Shown here in pieces: positions 35,600-44,724 of a stretch of DNA of 64,000 bases. Numbering within the stretch: position 1 is the first letter of the stretch; the number at the start of each line of letters is the position of its first letter. The stretch is from Flavobacterium alkalisoli (GTDB lineage: Bacteria > Bacteroidota > Bacteroidia > Flavobacteriales > Flavobacteriaceae). The stretch covers positions 2,852,001-2,916,000 of the forward strand of contig NZ_CP042831.1 in the NCBI RefSeq assembly GCF_008000935.1, in the 5' to 3' direction. Both the position numbers and the translations under genes were made by a program. Under the pieces are notes generated by a model. That model ran no database searches and was not told where the DNA came from. It saw only the letters and a list, made by a program, of their open reading frames with translations.

Positions 35600-35962
35600 A
35601 TGGAAGCAAAAGAACTGGTTAAAGAGTACTATAATTCCGGCGCATACAGAAATGTAGATGCCATGAAACGTTTTATTCATAAAGACCTTGTACTGCAATG
35701 GCACAGTTCCAAAGGCTACCTTGAACTTGACAAGAACGATTTACTGGCACTGGCACAGGAACTTGGTAAGTCGTATGTTTCTTCCCGCGTTGCCATTTCG
35801 CATATTATTGAAGAAGAAGGAAATGTGTGTGTAAGATATACACATTACGTCCATGCTTTTGAGAATCCTGATGAGGAAATGGTACTGGCTAACTTTATGA
35901 TTATTTGGGAAGTAAAAGATAATCAGTTCTATAAAGGTTACTTAATGAGTCAGTTAGGTTAA
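35600..35962 (+). CDS. NTF2-like (SnoaL-type) protein
   Basis: A 120-residue cytoplasmic protein with the cone-shaped NTF2-like pattern: an N-terminal helix (EAKELVKEYYNSG), the segment VDAMKRFIHKDLVLQWHSSKG that lines the cavity, and alternating strands (CVRYTHYVHAF, FMIIWEVKDNQFYKGY). No catalytic residue is sure. It starts 2 bases after the lpxD-like gene ends and so is translated with it. Confidence 0.83.
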   Translation: MEAKELVKEYYNSGAYRNVDAMKRFIHKDLVLQWHSSKGYLELDKNDLLALAQELGKSYVSSRVAISHIIEEEGNVCVRYTHYVHAFENPDEEMVLANFMIIWEVKDNQFYKGYLMSQLG

Positions 35963-36111
35963 TTGAGTTTAACTCGAGTTTATAGCGGTTATTTTGTTAG
36001 GTAAAGTTTAGGTATTTGTAACTTAAAAAGTCAAAATTATGCTGTAGGCTTTTTTTGATGAAATAACTCCATAAAAATTAAAAAAAGCTTTATATATAAT
36101 TAGTAAAAAGC

Positions 36112-36119
36112 TATTTTTG
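36112..36119 (+). promoter_or_regulatory. -7 box TATTTTTG for sucD
   Basis: TATTTTTG matches TAnnTTTG, 35 bases before ATG 36155. A TTT lies about 20 bases upstream in AT-rich sequence. The gap before sucD holds no other visible feature. Confidence 0.5.
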
Positions 36120-36154
36120 CAATGCGATTTAAAAAATAATTTAAAAAATATATC

Positions 36155-37027
36155 ATGAGTGTTCTGGTTAATAAAGATTCCAAAATAATTGTACAGGGAT
36201 TCACAGGAAGCGAAGGTACTTTCCACGCTACCCAAATGATTGAATATGGCACTAACGTTGTAGGTGGTGTAACGCCTGGTAAAGGTGGTACTACTCACTT
36301 AGACCGTCCTGTTTTTAATACTGTAAAAGATGCAGTTGATGTTGCAGGTGCTGATACATCTATAATCTTTGTTCCGCCGGCATTTGCTGCTGATGCAATT
36401 ATGGAAGCTGCTGAAGCTGGTATCAAAGTAATTATCGCTATTACTGAAGGTATTCCTGTAGCAGATATGATTAGAGCTTACGATTATATTAAAGATAGAG
36501 ATTGCCGTTTAGTAGGTCCTAACTGTCCGGGTGTAATTACTCCGGGTGAAGCTAAAGTTGGTATTATGCCGGGCTTCGTATTCAAAAAAGGTACAGTAGG
36601 TATCGTATCTAAATCAGGTACTCTTACATATGAAGCTGCAGACCAGGTTGTAAAACAAGGTTTAGGTATTACTACAGCTATTGGTATTGGTGGTGACCCA
36701 ATCATTGGTACTACTACTAAAGAGGCTGTTGAGCTTTTAATGAATGACCCAGAGACTGAAGCTATCATCATGATTGGTGAGATTGGTGGACAGCTTGAGG
36801 CAGATGCTGCTAAGTGGATTAAAGCAGACGGTAACAGAAAACCGGTTATTGGTTTCATCGCCGGAGAAACTGCTCCAAAAGGTAGAACAATGGGTCACGC
36901 AGGTGCAATTGTTGGTGGTGCTGATGATACAGCTGAAGCTAAAAAACGCATTATGAGAGAGAACGGAATTCACGTTGTTGACTCTCCTGCAGAAATTGGT
37001 AAAAAAGTAAAAGAAGTTTTAGGATAA
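36155..37027 (+). CDS. sucD: Succinyl-CoA ligase (ADP/GDP-forming) subunit alpha
   Basis: The alpha subunit of the TCA-cycle enzyme interconverting succinyl-CoA and succinate with nucleotide triphosphate formation. The 290-residue protein has an N-terminal CoA-binding Rossmann domain ([26 protein letters not shown]). The ligase domain shows [12 protein letters not shown] and the active-site phosphohistidine His248 in [10 protein letters not shown]. The beta subunit gene sucC is not in this window, which matches my memory that the two are unlinked in flavobacteria. Confidence 0.96.
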   Translation: MSVLVNKDSKIIVQGFTGSEGTFHATQMIEYGTNVVGGVTPGKGGTTHLDRPVFNTVKDAVDVAGADTSIIFVPPAFAADAIMEAAEAGIKVIIAITEGIPVADMIRAYDYIKDRDCRLVGPNCPGVITPGEAKVGIMPGFVFKKGTVGIVSKSGTLTYEAADQVVKQGLGITTAIGIGGDPIIGTTTKEAVELLMNDPETEAIIMIGEIGGQLEADAAKWIKADGNRKPVIGFIAGETAPKGRTMGHAGAIVGGADDTAEAKKRIMRENGIHVVDSPAEIGKKVKEVLG

Positions 37028-37047
37028 TTTCTTTCCCTATAAAATAA

Positions 37048-37076
37048 AAGCCTCACATTATGTGGGGCTTTTTTTA
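37048..37076. terminator. Bidirectional terminator between sucD and ligD
   Basis: AAGCCTCACA (048-057) pairs with TGTGGGGCTT (061-070), 10 bp including one G-T pair, loop TTA, followed by T7 on the right and A-rich sequence on the left. It serves the converging sucD and ligD genes. Confidence 0.85.
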
Positions 37077-37077
37077 T

Positions 37078-39624
37078 TTAGCTGAGTTTATTTAATACGC
37101 TTTTTAAATCTATAGCGTTATCGAAAAAGTCTTTCCATAAATCGCCTTTTTTCTTTATTCTTTCGCCTATAGTATTTATGTTATACGATTTTAAATCCAA
37201 TTTATTGGTAAGTTCGCTCCAGTCTAAAGGTGTACTTACCGTTGCTCCTTCACGGGGACGCAGAGAGTAGGCACAGGCCATGGTTTTGCCTTTCCCGTTT
37301 TGAAGATAATCCAGATATATTTTACCTTTTCTTTTGGAAGGCGACCTTTCCAGGCTGGTTATATCAGGCAACGCCTTATTTACGTGTTGGCTTATGATAT
37401 GCGAGAAATCACGGGTTTGATTGTATGTGTATTTTGGCAATACAGGGATAAAAACATGAAGGCCTTTGCCTCCGGAGGTTTTTAAATATCCTTTTATACC
37501 AATACTGTCGAGTATTTCATTTACTTTTTTGGCTGTGGTTACTAAATCCTTTATTGAGGCTTCGTTGGGGTCTAAGTCAAATATAATATAGTCAGGGTTA
37601 TTAAGGTTACCTAACCTGCTGCTCCAGGGGTTTATTTCAATACAACCCCAATTTGCCATAAACAGCAACGTTTCTTTATCCTGACAGATAAGATACTCTA
37701 TAGTTTCTCCGGTTGATTTAGATTTAAGTTTTCGGGTTTTAATCCAGTTTGGAACAGCACCGGAAACATCCTTTTGGAAAAACCCCTGATCTTTTATTCC
37801 GTTTGGGTTTCTTCTTAGCGATTGTGGCCTGTCTATAACCAAAGGGATTATATATTGCGCCATTTCTTTATAATATTCAATTACATCGCCTTTGGTTATC
37901 TTTTCTTTGGGCCAGAATATTTTATCTGTATTGGTAAATTCTACCTTTTCAGTATCAGTATCTTTTTTCTTCTTTAAGGTAGTTTTTTTATCCGGATTTA
38001 TATTTTTGTTGGTTTCGCGTACTACGTCTTTGGCATCTTTATCATTTCTCAAAGCAATGAATACGGGATGCCTCAGGCTCCCACTTTCAGTCCATTCAGA
38101 ATATTTAATTTGTGCTACAAGGGTAGGCATTACCCAATGCACATTCTTTTCACCAGTCTCTCCTGAAAAAGGAGATGTTTTTCGCTCTATTTTTTCCAGT
38201 TTGGTGTGAAGCTCCGTTAATAAGTCATCATTAAAACCGGTTCCAACTTTTCCTGTATATATTAGTTTATCTCCATCATAATATCCAATAAGAAGTGCGC
38301 CGAACCCTTTTCGTGAACCCTGGGGTTCGGTATAACCACCTATAACCATTTCCTGCTCATTGGTTACTTTTATTTTAAGCCAGTCTGAAGATCTTTTGCT
38401 TAAATGGTAACGGGAATCTGCTTTTTTAGCAATAAGTCCTTCACTCTTTATCTTTTGAGCTTCCTTTAATGTCTTTGTGCCCTTACCAACGGTATGTTCT
38501 GAATATACTATTACATCTGATTTTGGAAGAAGGGCTTTTAGTATTTTTTTACGGTTAAGTAGTTCAAGACCTGTAAGGTCATATCCGTTAAAATATAATA
38601 TGTCAAAAACATAACATTTTAAAGTACCTCTGTCAGGCTCATCGTGATAGTATTGCAGCCACTGAAAATGACTTTTACTATTAGAGTCTTCTACTACAAT
38701 TTCACCGTCCAGTATTACATCCTCTTTTATTATTGAAAAAGCTTCGACCATTTCAGGATACTTTTTGTTAAAGTAAATTCCATTTCTTGATACTAGGTTT
38801 ACTTTCCCTTTTTTTATTTCGATAAGTGCTCTGTAGCCGTCAAACTTATTCTCAAATACCCACTCGTCGTTATCAAAAACTTCATCGGTTAGGGTGGCAA
38901 GTTGTGGTCGCCAGTTTTTTGGAAAGGATTTCAGTTTTTTTGCATTGGTAACATCATCTGCGGCAAATCCTGTATTACTATTATCGGGTTCTTTAAGAAT
39001 ATTATCTGTACTATTTTTTTTGTTTTTCTTAGGGGAACTCTCCCAAGTATCAGAATCTTTATCTTTTTCAATCTGATTTAAGGTTCTCCCCGTTAATACG
39101 GAATGCTGATCAAAATCTTTTTTAGTAGCAAACTCATCTTTCCCTTTCATTAAAAGCCATTCCTTATCCTTACCTTTCATGTGTACTAAATGATAGGAGC
39201 CTTTAAGTTTATCTCCGTTTAGAACGATCTTTATATTTCCTTCAACATATTGCTGTTTCAGTATCTTTTCGCTTTCTGTTGCATTGTCACTGCCTTCTGC
39301 TAAATAAGTCCCTGTATCCCAAACCATAATCGTACCGCCACCATATTGCCCTTTAGGGATGGTTCCTTCAAAATCAATATAATCCATAGGGTGGTCTTCC
39401 ACATGCATTGCGAGTCTTTTTACAGAAGTATCTGCCGATAGCCCTTTTGGTACCGCCCAACTCACTAAAACACCATCTATTTCAAGCCGGAAATCATAAT
39501 GCAGGTGAGAGGCATCGTGTTTTTGAACGACAAAACGTAATTTCTTACCTCCTTTTTTTACTTTACCTTTTGGTTCGGCAGTTTTAGTAAAATCCCTTTT
39601 CTTATTATATTCTGATAATTTCAT
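37078..39624 (-). CDS. ligD: Multifunctional DNA ligase D (NHEJ)
   Basis: The end-joining ligase that works with Ku at double-strand breaks, 848 residues, with all three domains. The 3'-phosphoesterase domain is N-terminal (residues ~25-185, with HDASHLHYDFRLEID, residues 36-50). The ATP-dependent ligase domain (~235-540) has the nucleophile Lys260 in ENKFDGYR. The polymerase/primase domain (~560-848) has DLDP (683-686) and SGGKGLH (717-723). The linker at 186-235 is rich in K, D and S. The order PE-ligase-polymerase differs from the polymerase-first order of Mycobacterium. The gene follows ku by 5 bases. Confidence 0.96.
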   Translation of the reverse strand: MKLSEYNKKRDFTKTAEPKGKVKKGGKKLRFVVQKHDASHLHYDFRLEIDGVLVSWAVPKGLSADTSVKRLAMHVEDHPMDYIDFEGTIPKGQYGGGTIMVWDTGTYLAEGSDNATESEKILKQQYVEGNIKIVLNGDKLKGSYHLVHMKGKDKEWLLMKGKDEFATKKDFDQHSVLTGRTLNQIEKDKDSDTWESSPKKNKKNSTDNILKEPDNSNTGFAADDVTNAKKLKSFPKNWRPQLATLTDEVFDNDEWVFENKFDGYRALIEIKKGKVNLVSRNGIYFNKKYPEMVEAFSIIKEDVILDGEIVVEDSNSKSHFQWLQYYHDEPDRGTLKCYVFDILYFNGYDLTGLELLNRKKILKALLPKSDVIVYSEHTVGKGTKTLKEAQKIKSEGLIAKKADSRYHLSKRSSDWLKIKVTNEQEMVIGGYTEPQGSRKGFGALLIGYYDGDKLIYTGKVGTGFNDDLLTELHTKLEKIERKTSPFSGETGEKNVHWVMPTLVAQIKYSEWTESGSLRHPVFIALRNDKDAKDVVRETNKNINPDKKTTLKKKKDTDTEKVEFTNTDKIFWPKEKITKGDVIEYYKEMAQYIIPLVIDRPQSLRRNPNGIKDQGFFQKDVSGAVPNWIKTRKLKSKSTGETIEYLICQDKETLLFMANWGCIEINPWSSRLGNLNNPDYIIFDLDPNEASIKDLVTTAKKVNEILDSIGIKGYLKTSGGKGLHVFIPVLPKYTYNQTRDFSHIISQHVNKALPDITSLERSPSKRKGKIYLDYLQNGKGKTMACAYSLRPREGATVSTPLDWSELTNKLDLKSYNINTIGERIKKKGDLWKDFFDNAIDLKSVLNKLS

Positions 39625-39629
39625 GACTA

Positions 39630-40412
39630 TTAGTTTTTAATAGCTGCCAGGCTTGCTTTAAGCTGTTCCAGCAAATCATCTTTTGCGGCTGTGGTTTTTC
39701 TTCGTTTTCTTGGTGCAGGCTCTTTAGTTTCGGATTTTGCAGTAGCTTTCTTTTTAATCATCTTTATAAGTTCAGCCTTATATGTGTCCTTATACTTAGC
39801 TGGTTCAAACTTATCTGTAAGCTGATCGATAATGGAGAGAGCCATGTCCAGCTCTTTCTTAGTGATTTTAATGTTTGAAGGTATCTTTGCATCACCGGGA
39901 TCCCTTAGCTCATCATTAAATCGTATTTGTATTAAAAGTATAACATTATCTTCAACTTTTAATATACCCAAGTGTTCGGTAGTACGCATAATAAACTTGC
40001 AGAGACCCACTTTTTCTGATTTTTTAAGTGCTTCCCTAAGCAGAGCATATACTTTTTTAGCTTCTTTAGCAGGTTCTATTATATAGGGCTTTTCCAGATA
40101 TTTAGAAGGGATTTCCTCTTCTTTTATAAATTCAAAGATATCTATGGTTTGTGTTTTTTCGGGTGAAGCTTTTTTAAAGTCATCCTTATCTAAAACGACA
40201 TAATCTCCGTTTTCTTTTCTGTAGCCTTTGGCAATTTCGTCCCACGGCACTTCCTTACCGTCTTTTTTACAAACACGCACATATTGGATAGGGCATTGGT
40301 CTTTTTGCCTTATCATATCCAAATCAATCCTGTGCGGACTGGTACCACTATATAATCTTACGGGAATATTAACTAACCCAAAACTGATGCTTCCTTTCCA
40401 TAGTGCTTTCAT
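39630..40412 (-). CDS. ku: Ku protein (NHEJ end binding)
   Basis: A homodimeric ring protein that threads onto DNA ends and recruits LigD. It has 260 residues from ATG 40412; the upstream in-frame start at 40466 adds 18 residues with no family support. The N-terminus matches bacterial Ku (MKALWKGSISFGLVNIPVRLYSG is the family start, here shown in part by SISFGLVNIPVRLY). The beta-barrel core continues with KDGKEVPWDEIAKGYRKENG. The C-terminal tail is very basic (KEPAPRKRRKTTAAKD), as in Ku proteins with DNA-binding extensions. Confidence 0.95.
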   Translation of the reverse strand: MKALWKGSISFGLVNIPVRLYSGTSPHRIDLDMIRQKDQCPIQYVRVCKKDGKEVPWDEIAKGYRKENGDYVVLDKDDFKKASPEKTQTIDIFEFIKEEEIPSKYLEKPYIIEPAKEAKKVYALLREALKKSEKVGLCKFIMRTTEHLGILKVEDNVILLIQIRFNDELRDPGDAKIPSNIKITKKELDMALSIIDQLTDKFEPAKYKDTYKAELIKMIKKKATAKSETKEPAPRKRRKTTAAKDDLLEQLKASLAAIKN

Positions 40413-40495
40413 AATGAGTTTTTTAAGGTTAACTATAAAAGCCATGAGCCGGTATATACCGGCCATAGCTTATAAATCGCGTTATTTCTGTTTAC

Positions 40496-41071
40496 TTAGT
40501 TTTCTGTAGCTTCAAAGTTTATTTTATTGTAAGCGTTATCTGTTAGCTTTTGGTCGGCTGCTTTTTCTTCCATTAATGTTTCATGAAGAATTTTTGCAGC
40601 ATCATCATAACCAAGTGTTTTTGCAAAGGCACATAGTGTACCGTAAGTAGCTATTTCGTAATGCTCAATTTTTTGAGAAGCTGCTATTATACCTGCATCT
40701 CTTACAGCTCCCGGTTCAGTGCTTTCTAAAATGTCTTCACCTTCTTTCAGTAATCCGGCCATAGCTTCACATTTTTTCCCTGAAGCTTTCTTTCCTGCCA
40801 TTTCAAAAACTTTTTCCAGTCTTTCAATCTGACCTTCAGTTTCTGTCATGTGGCTGTCAATAGTATCGCTAAGGCTTTTAGTTGTTGCATTTTTAGCCAT
40901 TTTAGGCAATGCTTTTAAAAGTGCTTTTTCGGCCCAGTAAATGTCTTTAAGGCTATCTATATAAAGATCGTGTAATGCTTCTGCAGCAGTAGACTTAGAT
41001 TTTACTTTTCCTTCCGCAGCAGTTTTAGCGGTTGTACTTTTTTTAGCTGTTGTTTTTGTTGCTGATTTCAT
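40496..41071 (-). CDS. YciE/YciF-like ferritin-fold stress protein (DUF892) with basic tail
   Basis: A 191-residue protein. The four-helix ferritin-like DUF892 domain (residues ~33-185) has the expected acidic metal-ligand positions in ALHDLYIDSLKDIYWAEKALL, SHMTETEGQIERLEKVFE, KIEHYEIATYGTLCAFAKTLG and HETLMEEKAADQKL. Residues 1-30 are almost only K, T, A and S, like a histone H1 tail, and could bind DNA. Members of the family are induced by stress. It is 83 bases upstream of ku on the same strand, so it may head a DNA-damage operon; that is inference. Confidence 0.9.
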   Translation of the reverse strand: MKSATKTTAKKSTTAKTAAEGKVKSKSTAAEALHDLYIDSLKDIYWAEKALLKALPKMAKNATTKSLSDTIDSHMTETEGQIERLEKVFEMAGKKASGKKCEAMAGLLKEGEDILESTEPGAVRDAGIIAASQKIEHYEIATYGTLCAFAKTLGYDDAAKILHETLMEEKAADQKLTDNAYNKINFEATEN

Positions 41072-41248
41072 AGTTTTTTATATTTAAATGATTAGCTTGT
41101 TATTGCTTTTTAAGTAAAGTTAGATAAGAGTTAATGTGTTGATTATTAATTAAATCATAAATCTGTTAGGTATAACATTTAATTAACTGCTAATGCTATA
41201 TCTTGCTTAAAATTGACTTAAGGAATACCTAATTTTTTTGTTTTGTTT

Positions 41249-41734
41249 ATGAAAAAAGCTTTTCCGCCACTTGTGAATGAAAAGTGTAAAATATTGATAT
41301 TGGGTACAATGCCCGGAGAAAAATCTTTAGAGCTGCAGCAATATTATGGTAATAGAGGCAATCAGTTCTGGAAGCTACTTTTTACTTTATTGGATGCTGA
41401 GTTTACCCACGATTATGAGAAACGTAAAACATTACTCGAAAAACACAATATTGCTCTATGGGATGTATTGGAAATATGTGAGAGGGAGGGAAGCCTGGAT
41501 AGTAATATAAAGAATGAAACAGCTAATGATTTTGAGAGTTTTTATATAAACTATCCTAATATTAAACATGTATTTTTTTCAAGTAAGAATGCCGCTAAAT
41601 ACTATGATAAATATGTAGGCAGAAAACCGGATATAACCTATGAAATACTGCCTTCGCCAAGTGGGGCAAACGCCACAAAATCGTTTAGTGAAAAACTAGA
41701 GGAATGGTCTAAAAAAATTTTGCCACTGATTTAA
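41249..41734 (+). CDS. Hypoxanthine/uracil-DNA glycosylase (UDG family 6-like)
   Basis: A base-excision repair glycosylase of 161 residues. The motifs are GTMPG at residues 19-23, SLELQQYYGNRGNQFWKLL (motif A region, 26-44), the helix NIALWDVLEICEREGSLD, and motif B PSPSGANA near the C-terminus. Together they match the family-6 DNA-deoxyinosine/hypoxanthine glycosylases (asparagine rather than aspartate in the active site). ATG 41249 is chosen over TTG 41243. The gene diverges from the DUF892-ku-ligD genes across 177 bases that contain the TAACTTTA sequence (minus strand, 41115-41122) as a weak -7 box. Confidence 0.88.
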   Translation: MKKAFPPLVNEKCKILILGTMPGEKSLELQQYYGNRGNQFWKLLFTLLDAEFTHDYEKRKTLLEKHNIALWDVLEICEREGSLDSNIKNETANDFESFYINYPNIKHVFFSSKNAAKYYDKYVGRKPDITYEILPSPSGANATKSFSEKLEEWSKKILPLI

Positions 41735-41773
41735 AAACCAATGGCAAAAATTTTTCGTGATTGTTTGAATTGC

Positions 41774-41872
41774 TCACGACATAAAATACCTCCTTAGCCT
41801 TTTTTGTCGGTAACTTCTAATTCCGGCTTCTATAAGGAGCTTTAGCCTGTTTTTAAAGTTGTTCAGTGTCAT
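41774..41872 (-). CDS. Possible 32-residue basic small protein
   Basis: An open frame of 32 codons, ATG 41872 to TGA 41774, in the 366-base gap between the glycosylase and ABC genes. The peptide has an amphipathic, basic C-terminal half (SYRQKRLRRYF) and a hydrophobic middle (LKLLIEAGI). The frame is open further upstream to a TTG at 41902, giving 42 residues. An inverted repeat CTCCTTA (41790-41796) with TAAGGAG (41833-41839) lies across the gene. The rest of the gap is AT-rich and holds nothing I can name except the ABC terminator. I support the frame only by its composition and length. Confidence 0.35.
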   Translation of the reverse strand: MTLNNFKNRLKLLIEAGIRSYRQKRLRRYFMS

Positions 41873-42068
41873 AATAAGTGGGGTTGATTTTGATACTTGC
41901 AAGTTCCGTATTTACATTTTAAATAAGCCTAATATTATATTAAATTTTTATTAAAAGTTTTTGTTAATAACATGAGTATTTATAATTTTATTAACGCATT
42001 GATTCTTATATTATTGTACTTTAATAAAACATTACTTACGTAATTATTTAAAAAATGGATTTTACAAA

Positions 42069-42094
42069 TAAAAAAAGCTACCGAAGGGTAGCTT
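42069..42094 (-). terminator. Intrinsic terminator of the comM-ABC gene group
   Basis: AAGCTACC (075-082) pairs with GGTAGCTT (087-094) with a 4-base loop; A7 on the left becomes U7 on the minus strand. It is 7 bases beyond the ABC transporter stop. Confidence 0.85.
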
Positions 42095-42100
42095 AATATT

Positions 42101-43849
42101 TTAACTTTCAACAGCGAACTGAGAGTAGTAGAGGTTTTTGTAATAACCCTCGTCACGATTAATGAGTTCGTAGTGTGTGCCTTCTTCCACAATTTTACCC
42201 TGATCCATAACGATAATCTTATCGGCATTGATGATAGTAGCCAGCCTGTGAGCTATAACTATTGATGTTCTTCCGGCAGTTATTGTTTCGGTAGCGGTTT
42301 GTATAAGCTCTTCAGAATACGTATCAATAGACGAAGTAGCCTCATCAAGTATAAGTATACTTGGGTTGCTTACATAAGCCCTTAAGAAGGCAATAAGCTG
42401 TCTCTGTCCGGACGAAAGCATTACACCTCTTTCTTTTACATTATAATCATATCCGTTAGGCAGACTCATAATAAAATCGTGAACACCTATATTTTTTGCG
42501 GCTGTAATAACATGCTCGCGTGTAATTTCAGGATTATTAAGTGTTATATTATTATAAATAGTATCTGCAAAAAGGAATACGTCCTGAAGCACTATGGCAA
42601 TTTGCCTGCGCAGGCTTTCGAGATTAAAGTCGTTAATATTAGTACCATCTATACTAATGCTTCCGCCTTTTATTTCATAAAAACGATTAAGAAGGTTTAT
42701 AATGGTAGACTTACCTGCACCTGTAGCACCTACAATAGCAACAGTTTCACCAGCATTAACCTTAAGGTTTATACCTTTAATTACTTCTTCATTATCCACA
42801 TAGCTAAAGCGTACATCTTTAAAATCAAGATTGCCCTTAAAGTGTGTCGCTATAAGTGTGCCTGCATCCTGAACCTGCATTTCTGAGTCTAACAATTCCA
42901 ATACCCTGTCTGAAGCTATTATACCCATCTGAAGCTCGTTAAATTTATCCGCTATTTGTCGTAAAGGGTTAAACAACATGCTTATAAACATCAGATAAGC
43001 AAACAGGTCTCCCGGAGTTGTTACATTATCTCCGTTAAGAATGCTCACACCACCGTACCATATTATAATACCTAATGTAACAGAAGATATAATATCGGCA
43101 ATAGGGAAGAAGATAGAGTTGTATAATATATTCCTTAACCAGGCTTTATTATGTTTCCTGTTTATCTCCTGAAACTTTTCGTATTCAATTTTTTCACGAT
43201 TAAACAGCTGAACGATTTTCATACCCGTAATACGCTCCTGTACAAAAGTGTTAAGGTTTGCTACCTGAGTACGAACTTCCTCAAAAGCACTTTTCATCTT
43301 GATCTGGAAAACCCTTGTAGCATACAACAGTATTGGCATAGCCAATAATACAATAATGGTTAGCTTCCAGTTCATGTAGAACATAAAGCCAAGGATAACC
43401 ATCATTTTTAACAGGTCACTTATTATCATGAAAAGTCCCTGACTAAAAATACGGGCAATTGATTCGATATCAAATACTGTACGGGTAACAAGTTTTCCTA
43501 CTGGTTCATTGTCAAAAAACTTCATTTTAAAGCGTGAAATGTGCATAAAAAGCTTTTCACGAATGTCTTTTACAATATCCTGACCCAGCCAGTTTGCCCA
43601 GTATACAAAATAAAACTGCGATGCCACCTCAAACATAAGTGCAGCACCCATAAGCACTATATAGAATAATAGTCCGGTTTCGTCTTTAGGGTCGATGTAT
43701 TCGTCAACCGTTCTTTTTAAAAGATAAGGCCTTATTGCTGCAAATAGTGAAAGTGATACCGCAAAAACAACAACTAGATAGTAACGTGTGCGGTAAGGCT
43801 TTGCAAATTTTAAAACCTTTTTTAATGATGTGGATTTTATAGCTTTCAT
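42101..43849 (-). CDS. ABC exporter, fused permease and ATPase (MsbA-like)
   Basis: A half-transporter of 582 residues that would function as a dimer in the inner membrane. Six transmembrane helices make up the N-terminal half (residues ~20-315). The ATPase half contains Walker A GATGAGKST, the Q loop IVLQDVFLF, the signature LSSGQRQL, Walker B SILILDEATSS and the switch histidine in VIAHRLAT. The fold and size match lipid/drug exporters of the MsbA group; the substrate is unknown. It starts 1 base after truA ends and so is co-transcribed with it. Confidence 0.92.
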   Translation of the reverse strand: MKAIKSTSLKKVLKFAKPYRTRYYLVVVFAVSLSLFAAIRPYLLKRTVDEYIDPKDETGLLFYIVLMGAALMFEVASQFYFVYWANWLGQDIVKDIREKLFMHISRFKMKFFDNEPVGKLVTRTVFDIESIARIFSQGLFMIISDLLKMMVILGFMFYMNWKLTIIVLLAMPILLYATRVFQIKMKSAFEEVRTQVANLNTFVQERITGMKIVQLFNREKIEYEKFQEINRKHNKAWLRNILYNSIFFPIADIISSVTLGIIIWYGGVSILNGDNVTTPGDLFAYLMFISMLFNPLRQIADKFNELQMGIIASDRVLELLDSEMQVQDAGTLIATHFKGNLDFKDVRFSYVDNEEVIKGINLKVNAGETVAIVGATGAGKSTIINLLNRFYEIKGGSISIDGTNINDFNLESLRRQIAIVLQDVFLFADTIYNNITLNNPEITREHVITAAKNIGVHDFIMSLPNGYDYNVKERGVMLSSGQRQLIAFLRAYVSNPSILILDEATSSIDTYSEELIQTATETITAGRTSIVIAHRLATIINADKIIVMDQGKIVEEGTHYELINRDEGYYKNLYYSQFAVES

Positions 43850-43850
43850 A

Positions 43851-44594
43851 TTAATCTTCCTGTATATATGGGTATACTACTTTTGTTAAGTACAACCCGT
43901 GTGCAGGGACCGAAAAGCCGGCTTTATTTCTGTCGCGACTTTCTATAATTTCCCTGAAATCCTGTAAGGTAATCTTGCCAAGGCCCACGTTTACAAGTGT
44001 GCCCACAATAGCCCTTACCATGTTTCTTAAAAATCGGTCGGCAGCAACGGTAAAAACAAGATTGTTGCCTTCCTTTTTCCAGTTTGCTTCCATAATAACG
44101 CAGTTAAACGTTCTTACGTCTGTATGCGTTTTAGAAAAGCACTTAAAATCTTTATACTCAAAAAGAATTTTGGCTGCCTCATTCATCTTATCCATATCTA
44201 ACGGATGAAAATGAAACCAGCTGCCTTCGCCAATAAAGGCATCCTTAAAAGTATGTATATGATACTCATAAGTCCTGCTTGTAGCATCAAAACGGGCATG
44301 AGCATCGTCATGCAGTGGTATAAGCCTGTATACTACAATGTCCTTTGGTAAAAAAGAGTTGAGTTTTTGAGTTAAGGAGTCACTGTTAATCACATTGTCG
44401 TAATCAAAGTGGGCATACATCTGTTTGGCATGTACACCGGTATCGGTACGACCGGCTCCCGTAACATCAATAGGTTGTTTTAGCAGGGTAGAGAGGGCTT
44501 TGTTTAATACTTCCTGTACCGAAATACTATGCGGCTGATACTGCCATCCGTGATAATTTTTTCCGTTGTAAGCAAATTCAATAAAATACCTCAA
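43851..44594 (-). CDS. truA: tRNA pseudouridine(38-40) synthase TruA (TTG start)
   Basis: A 247-residue enzyme converting U38-U40 in the tRNA anticodon arm to pseudouridine. The catalytic aspartate lies in GAGRTDTGVHAKQMYAHF. Other motifs are FDATSRTYEYHI and RFLRNMVRAIVGTLVNVG. The family start MRYFIEF- is encoded here with TTG at 44592-44594: an in-frame stop lies 4 codons upstream and no ATG is available nearby, so TTG initiation looks real. It is followed with a 1-base gap by the ABC exporter gene. Confidence 0.93.
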   Translation of the reverse strand: MRYFIEFAYNGKNYHGWQYQPHSISVQEVLNKALSTLLKQPIDVTGAGRTDTGVHAKQMYAHFDYDNVINSDSLTQKLNSFLPKDIVVYRLIPLHDDAHARFDATSRTYEYHIHTFKDAFIGEGSWFHFHPLDMDKMNEAAKILFEYKDFKCFSKTHTDVRTFNCVIMEANWKKEGNNLVFTVAADRFLRNMVRAIVGTLVNVGLGKITLQDFREIIESRDRNKAGFSVPAHGLYLTKVVYPYIQED

Positions 44595-44616
44595 AACCTG
44601 TAGCTAATTTTTTATA

Positions 44617-44624
44617 CAAAGATA
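44617..44624 (-). promoter_or_regulatory. -7 box TATCTTTG for truA
   Basis: On the minus strand TATCTTTG matches TAnnTTTG, 22 bases before the TTG start. A TTTG lies 23 bases upstream of it (44648-44651), a little far for a -33 element. A second match, TAACTTTG, is at 44648-44655. Confidence 0.5.
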
Positions 44625-44724
44625 CTCTTTTTTAGGTATCGCAGGCGCAAAGTTACAGACAGGCAAAGTAATAAATTTAATTATTTAACAGTGTTAAATT
44701 TGAGTTAGGTTTAAAAGCAAATTT

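Noticed and set aside
37078..41071. ligD-ku as a mobile or horizontally acquired island
   Set aside because: No integrase, direct repeats or composition jump are visible around the genes, and NHEJ sets are widespread in Bacteroidota chromosomes.
41774..41795. A two-codon ORF ATG TCG TGA behind a strong AAGGAGG on the minus strand
   Set aside because: It lies inside the 32-codon frame and codes for only two residues. Bacteroidota rely little on Shine-Dalgarno sequences, so I treat it as chance.
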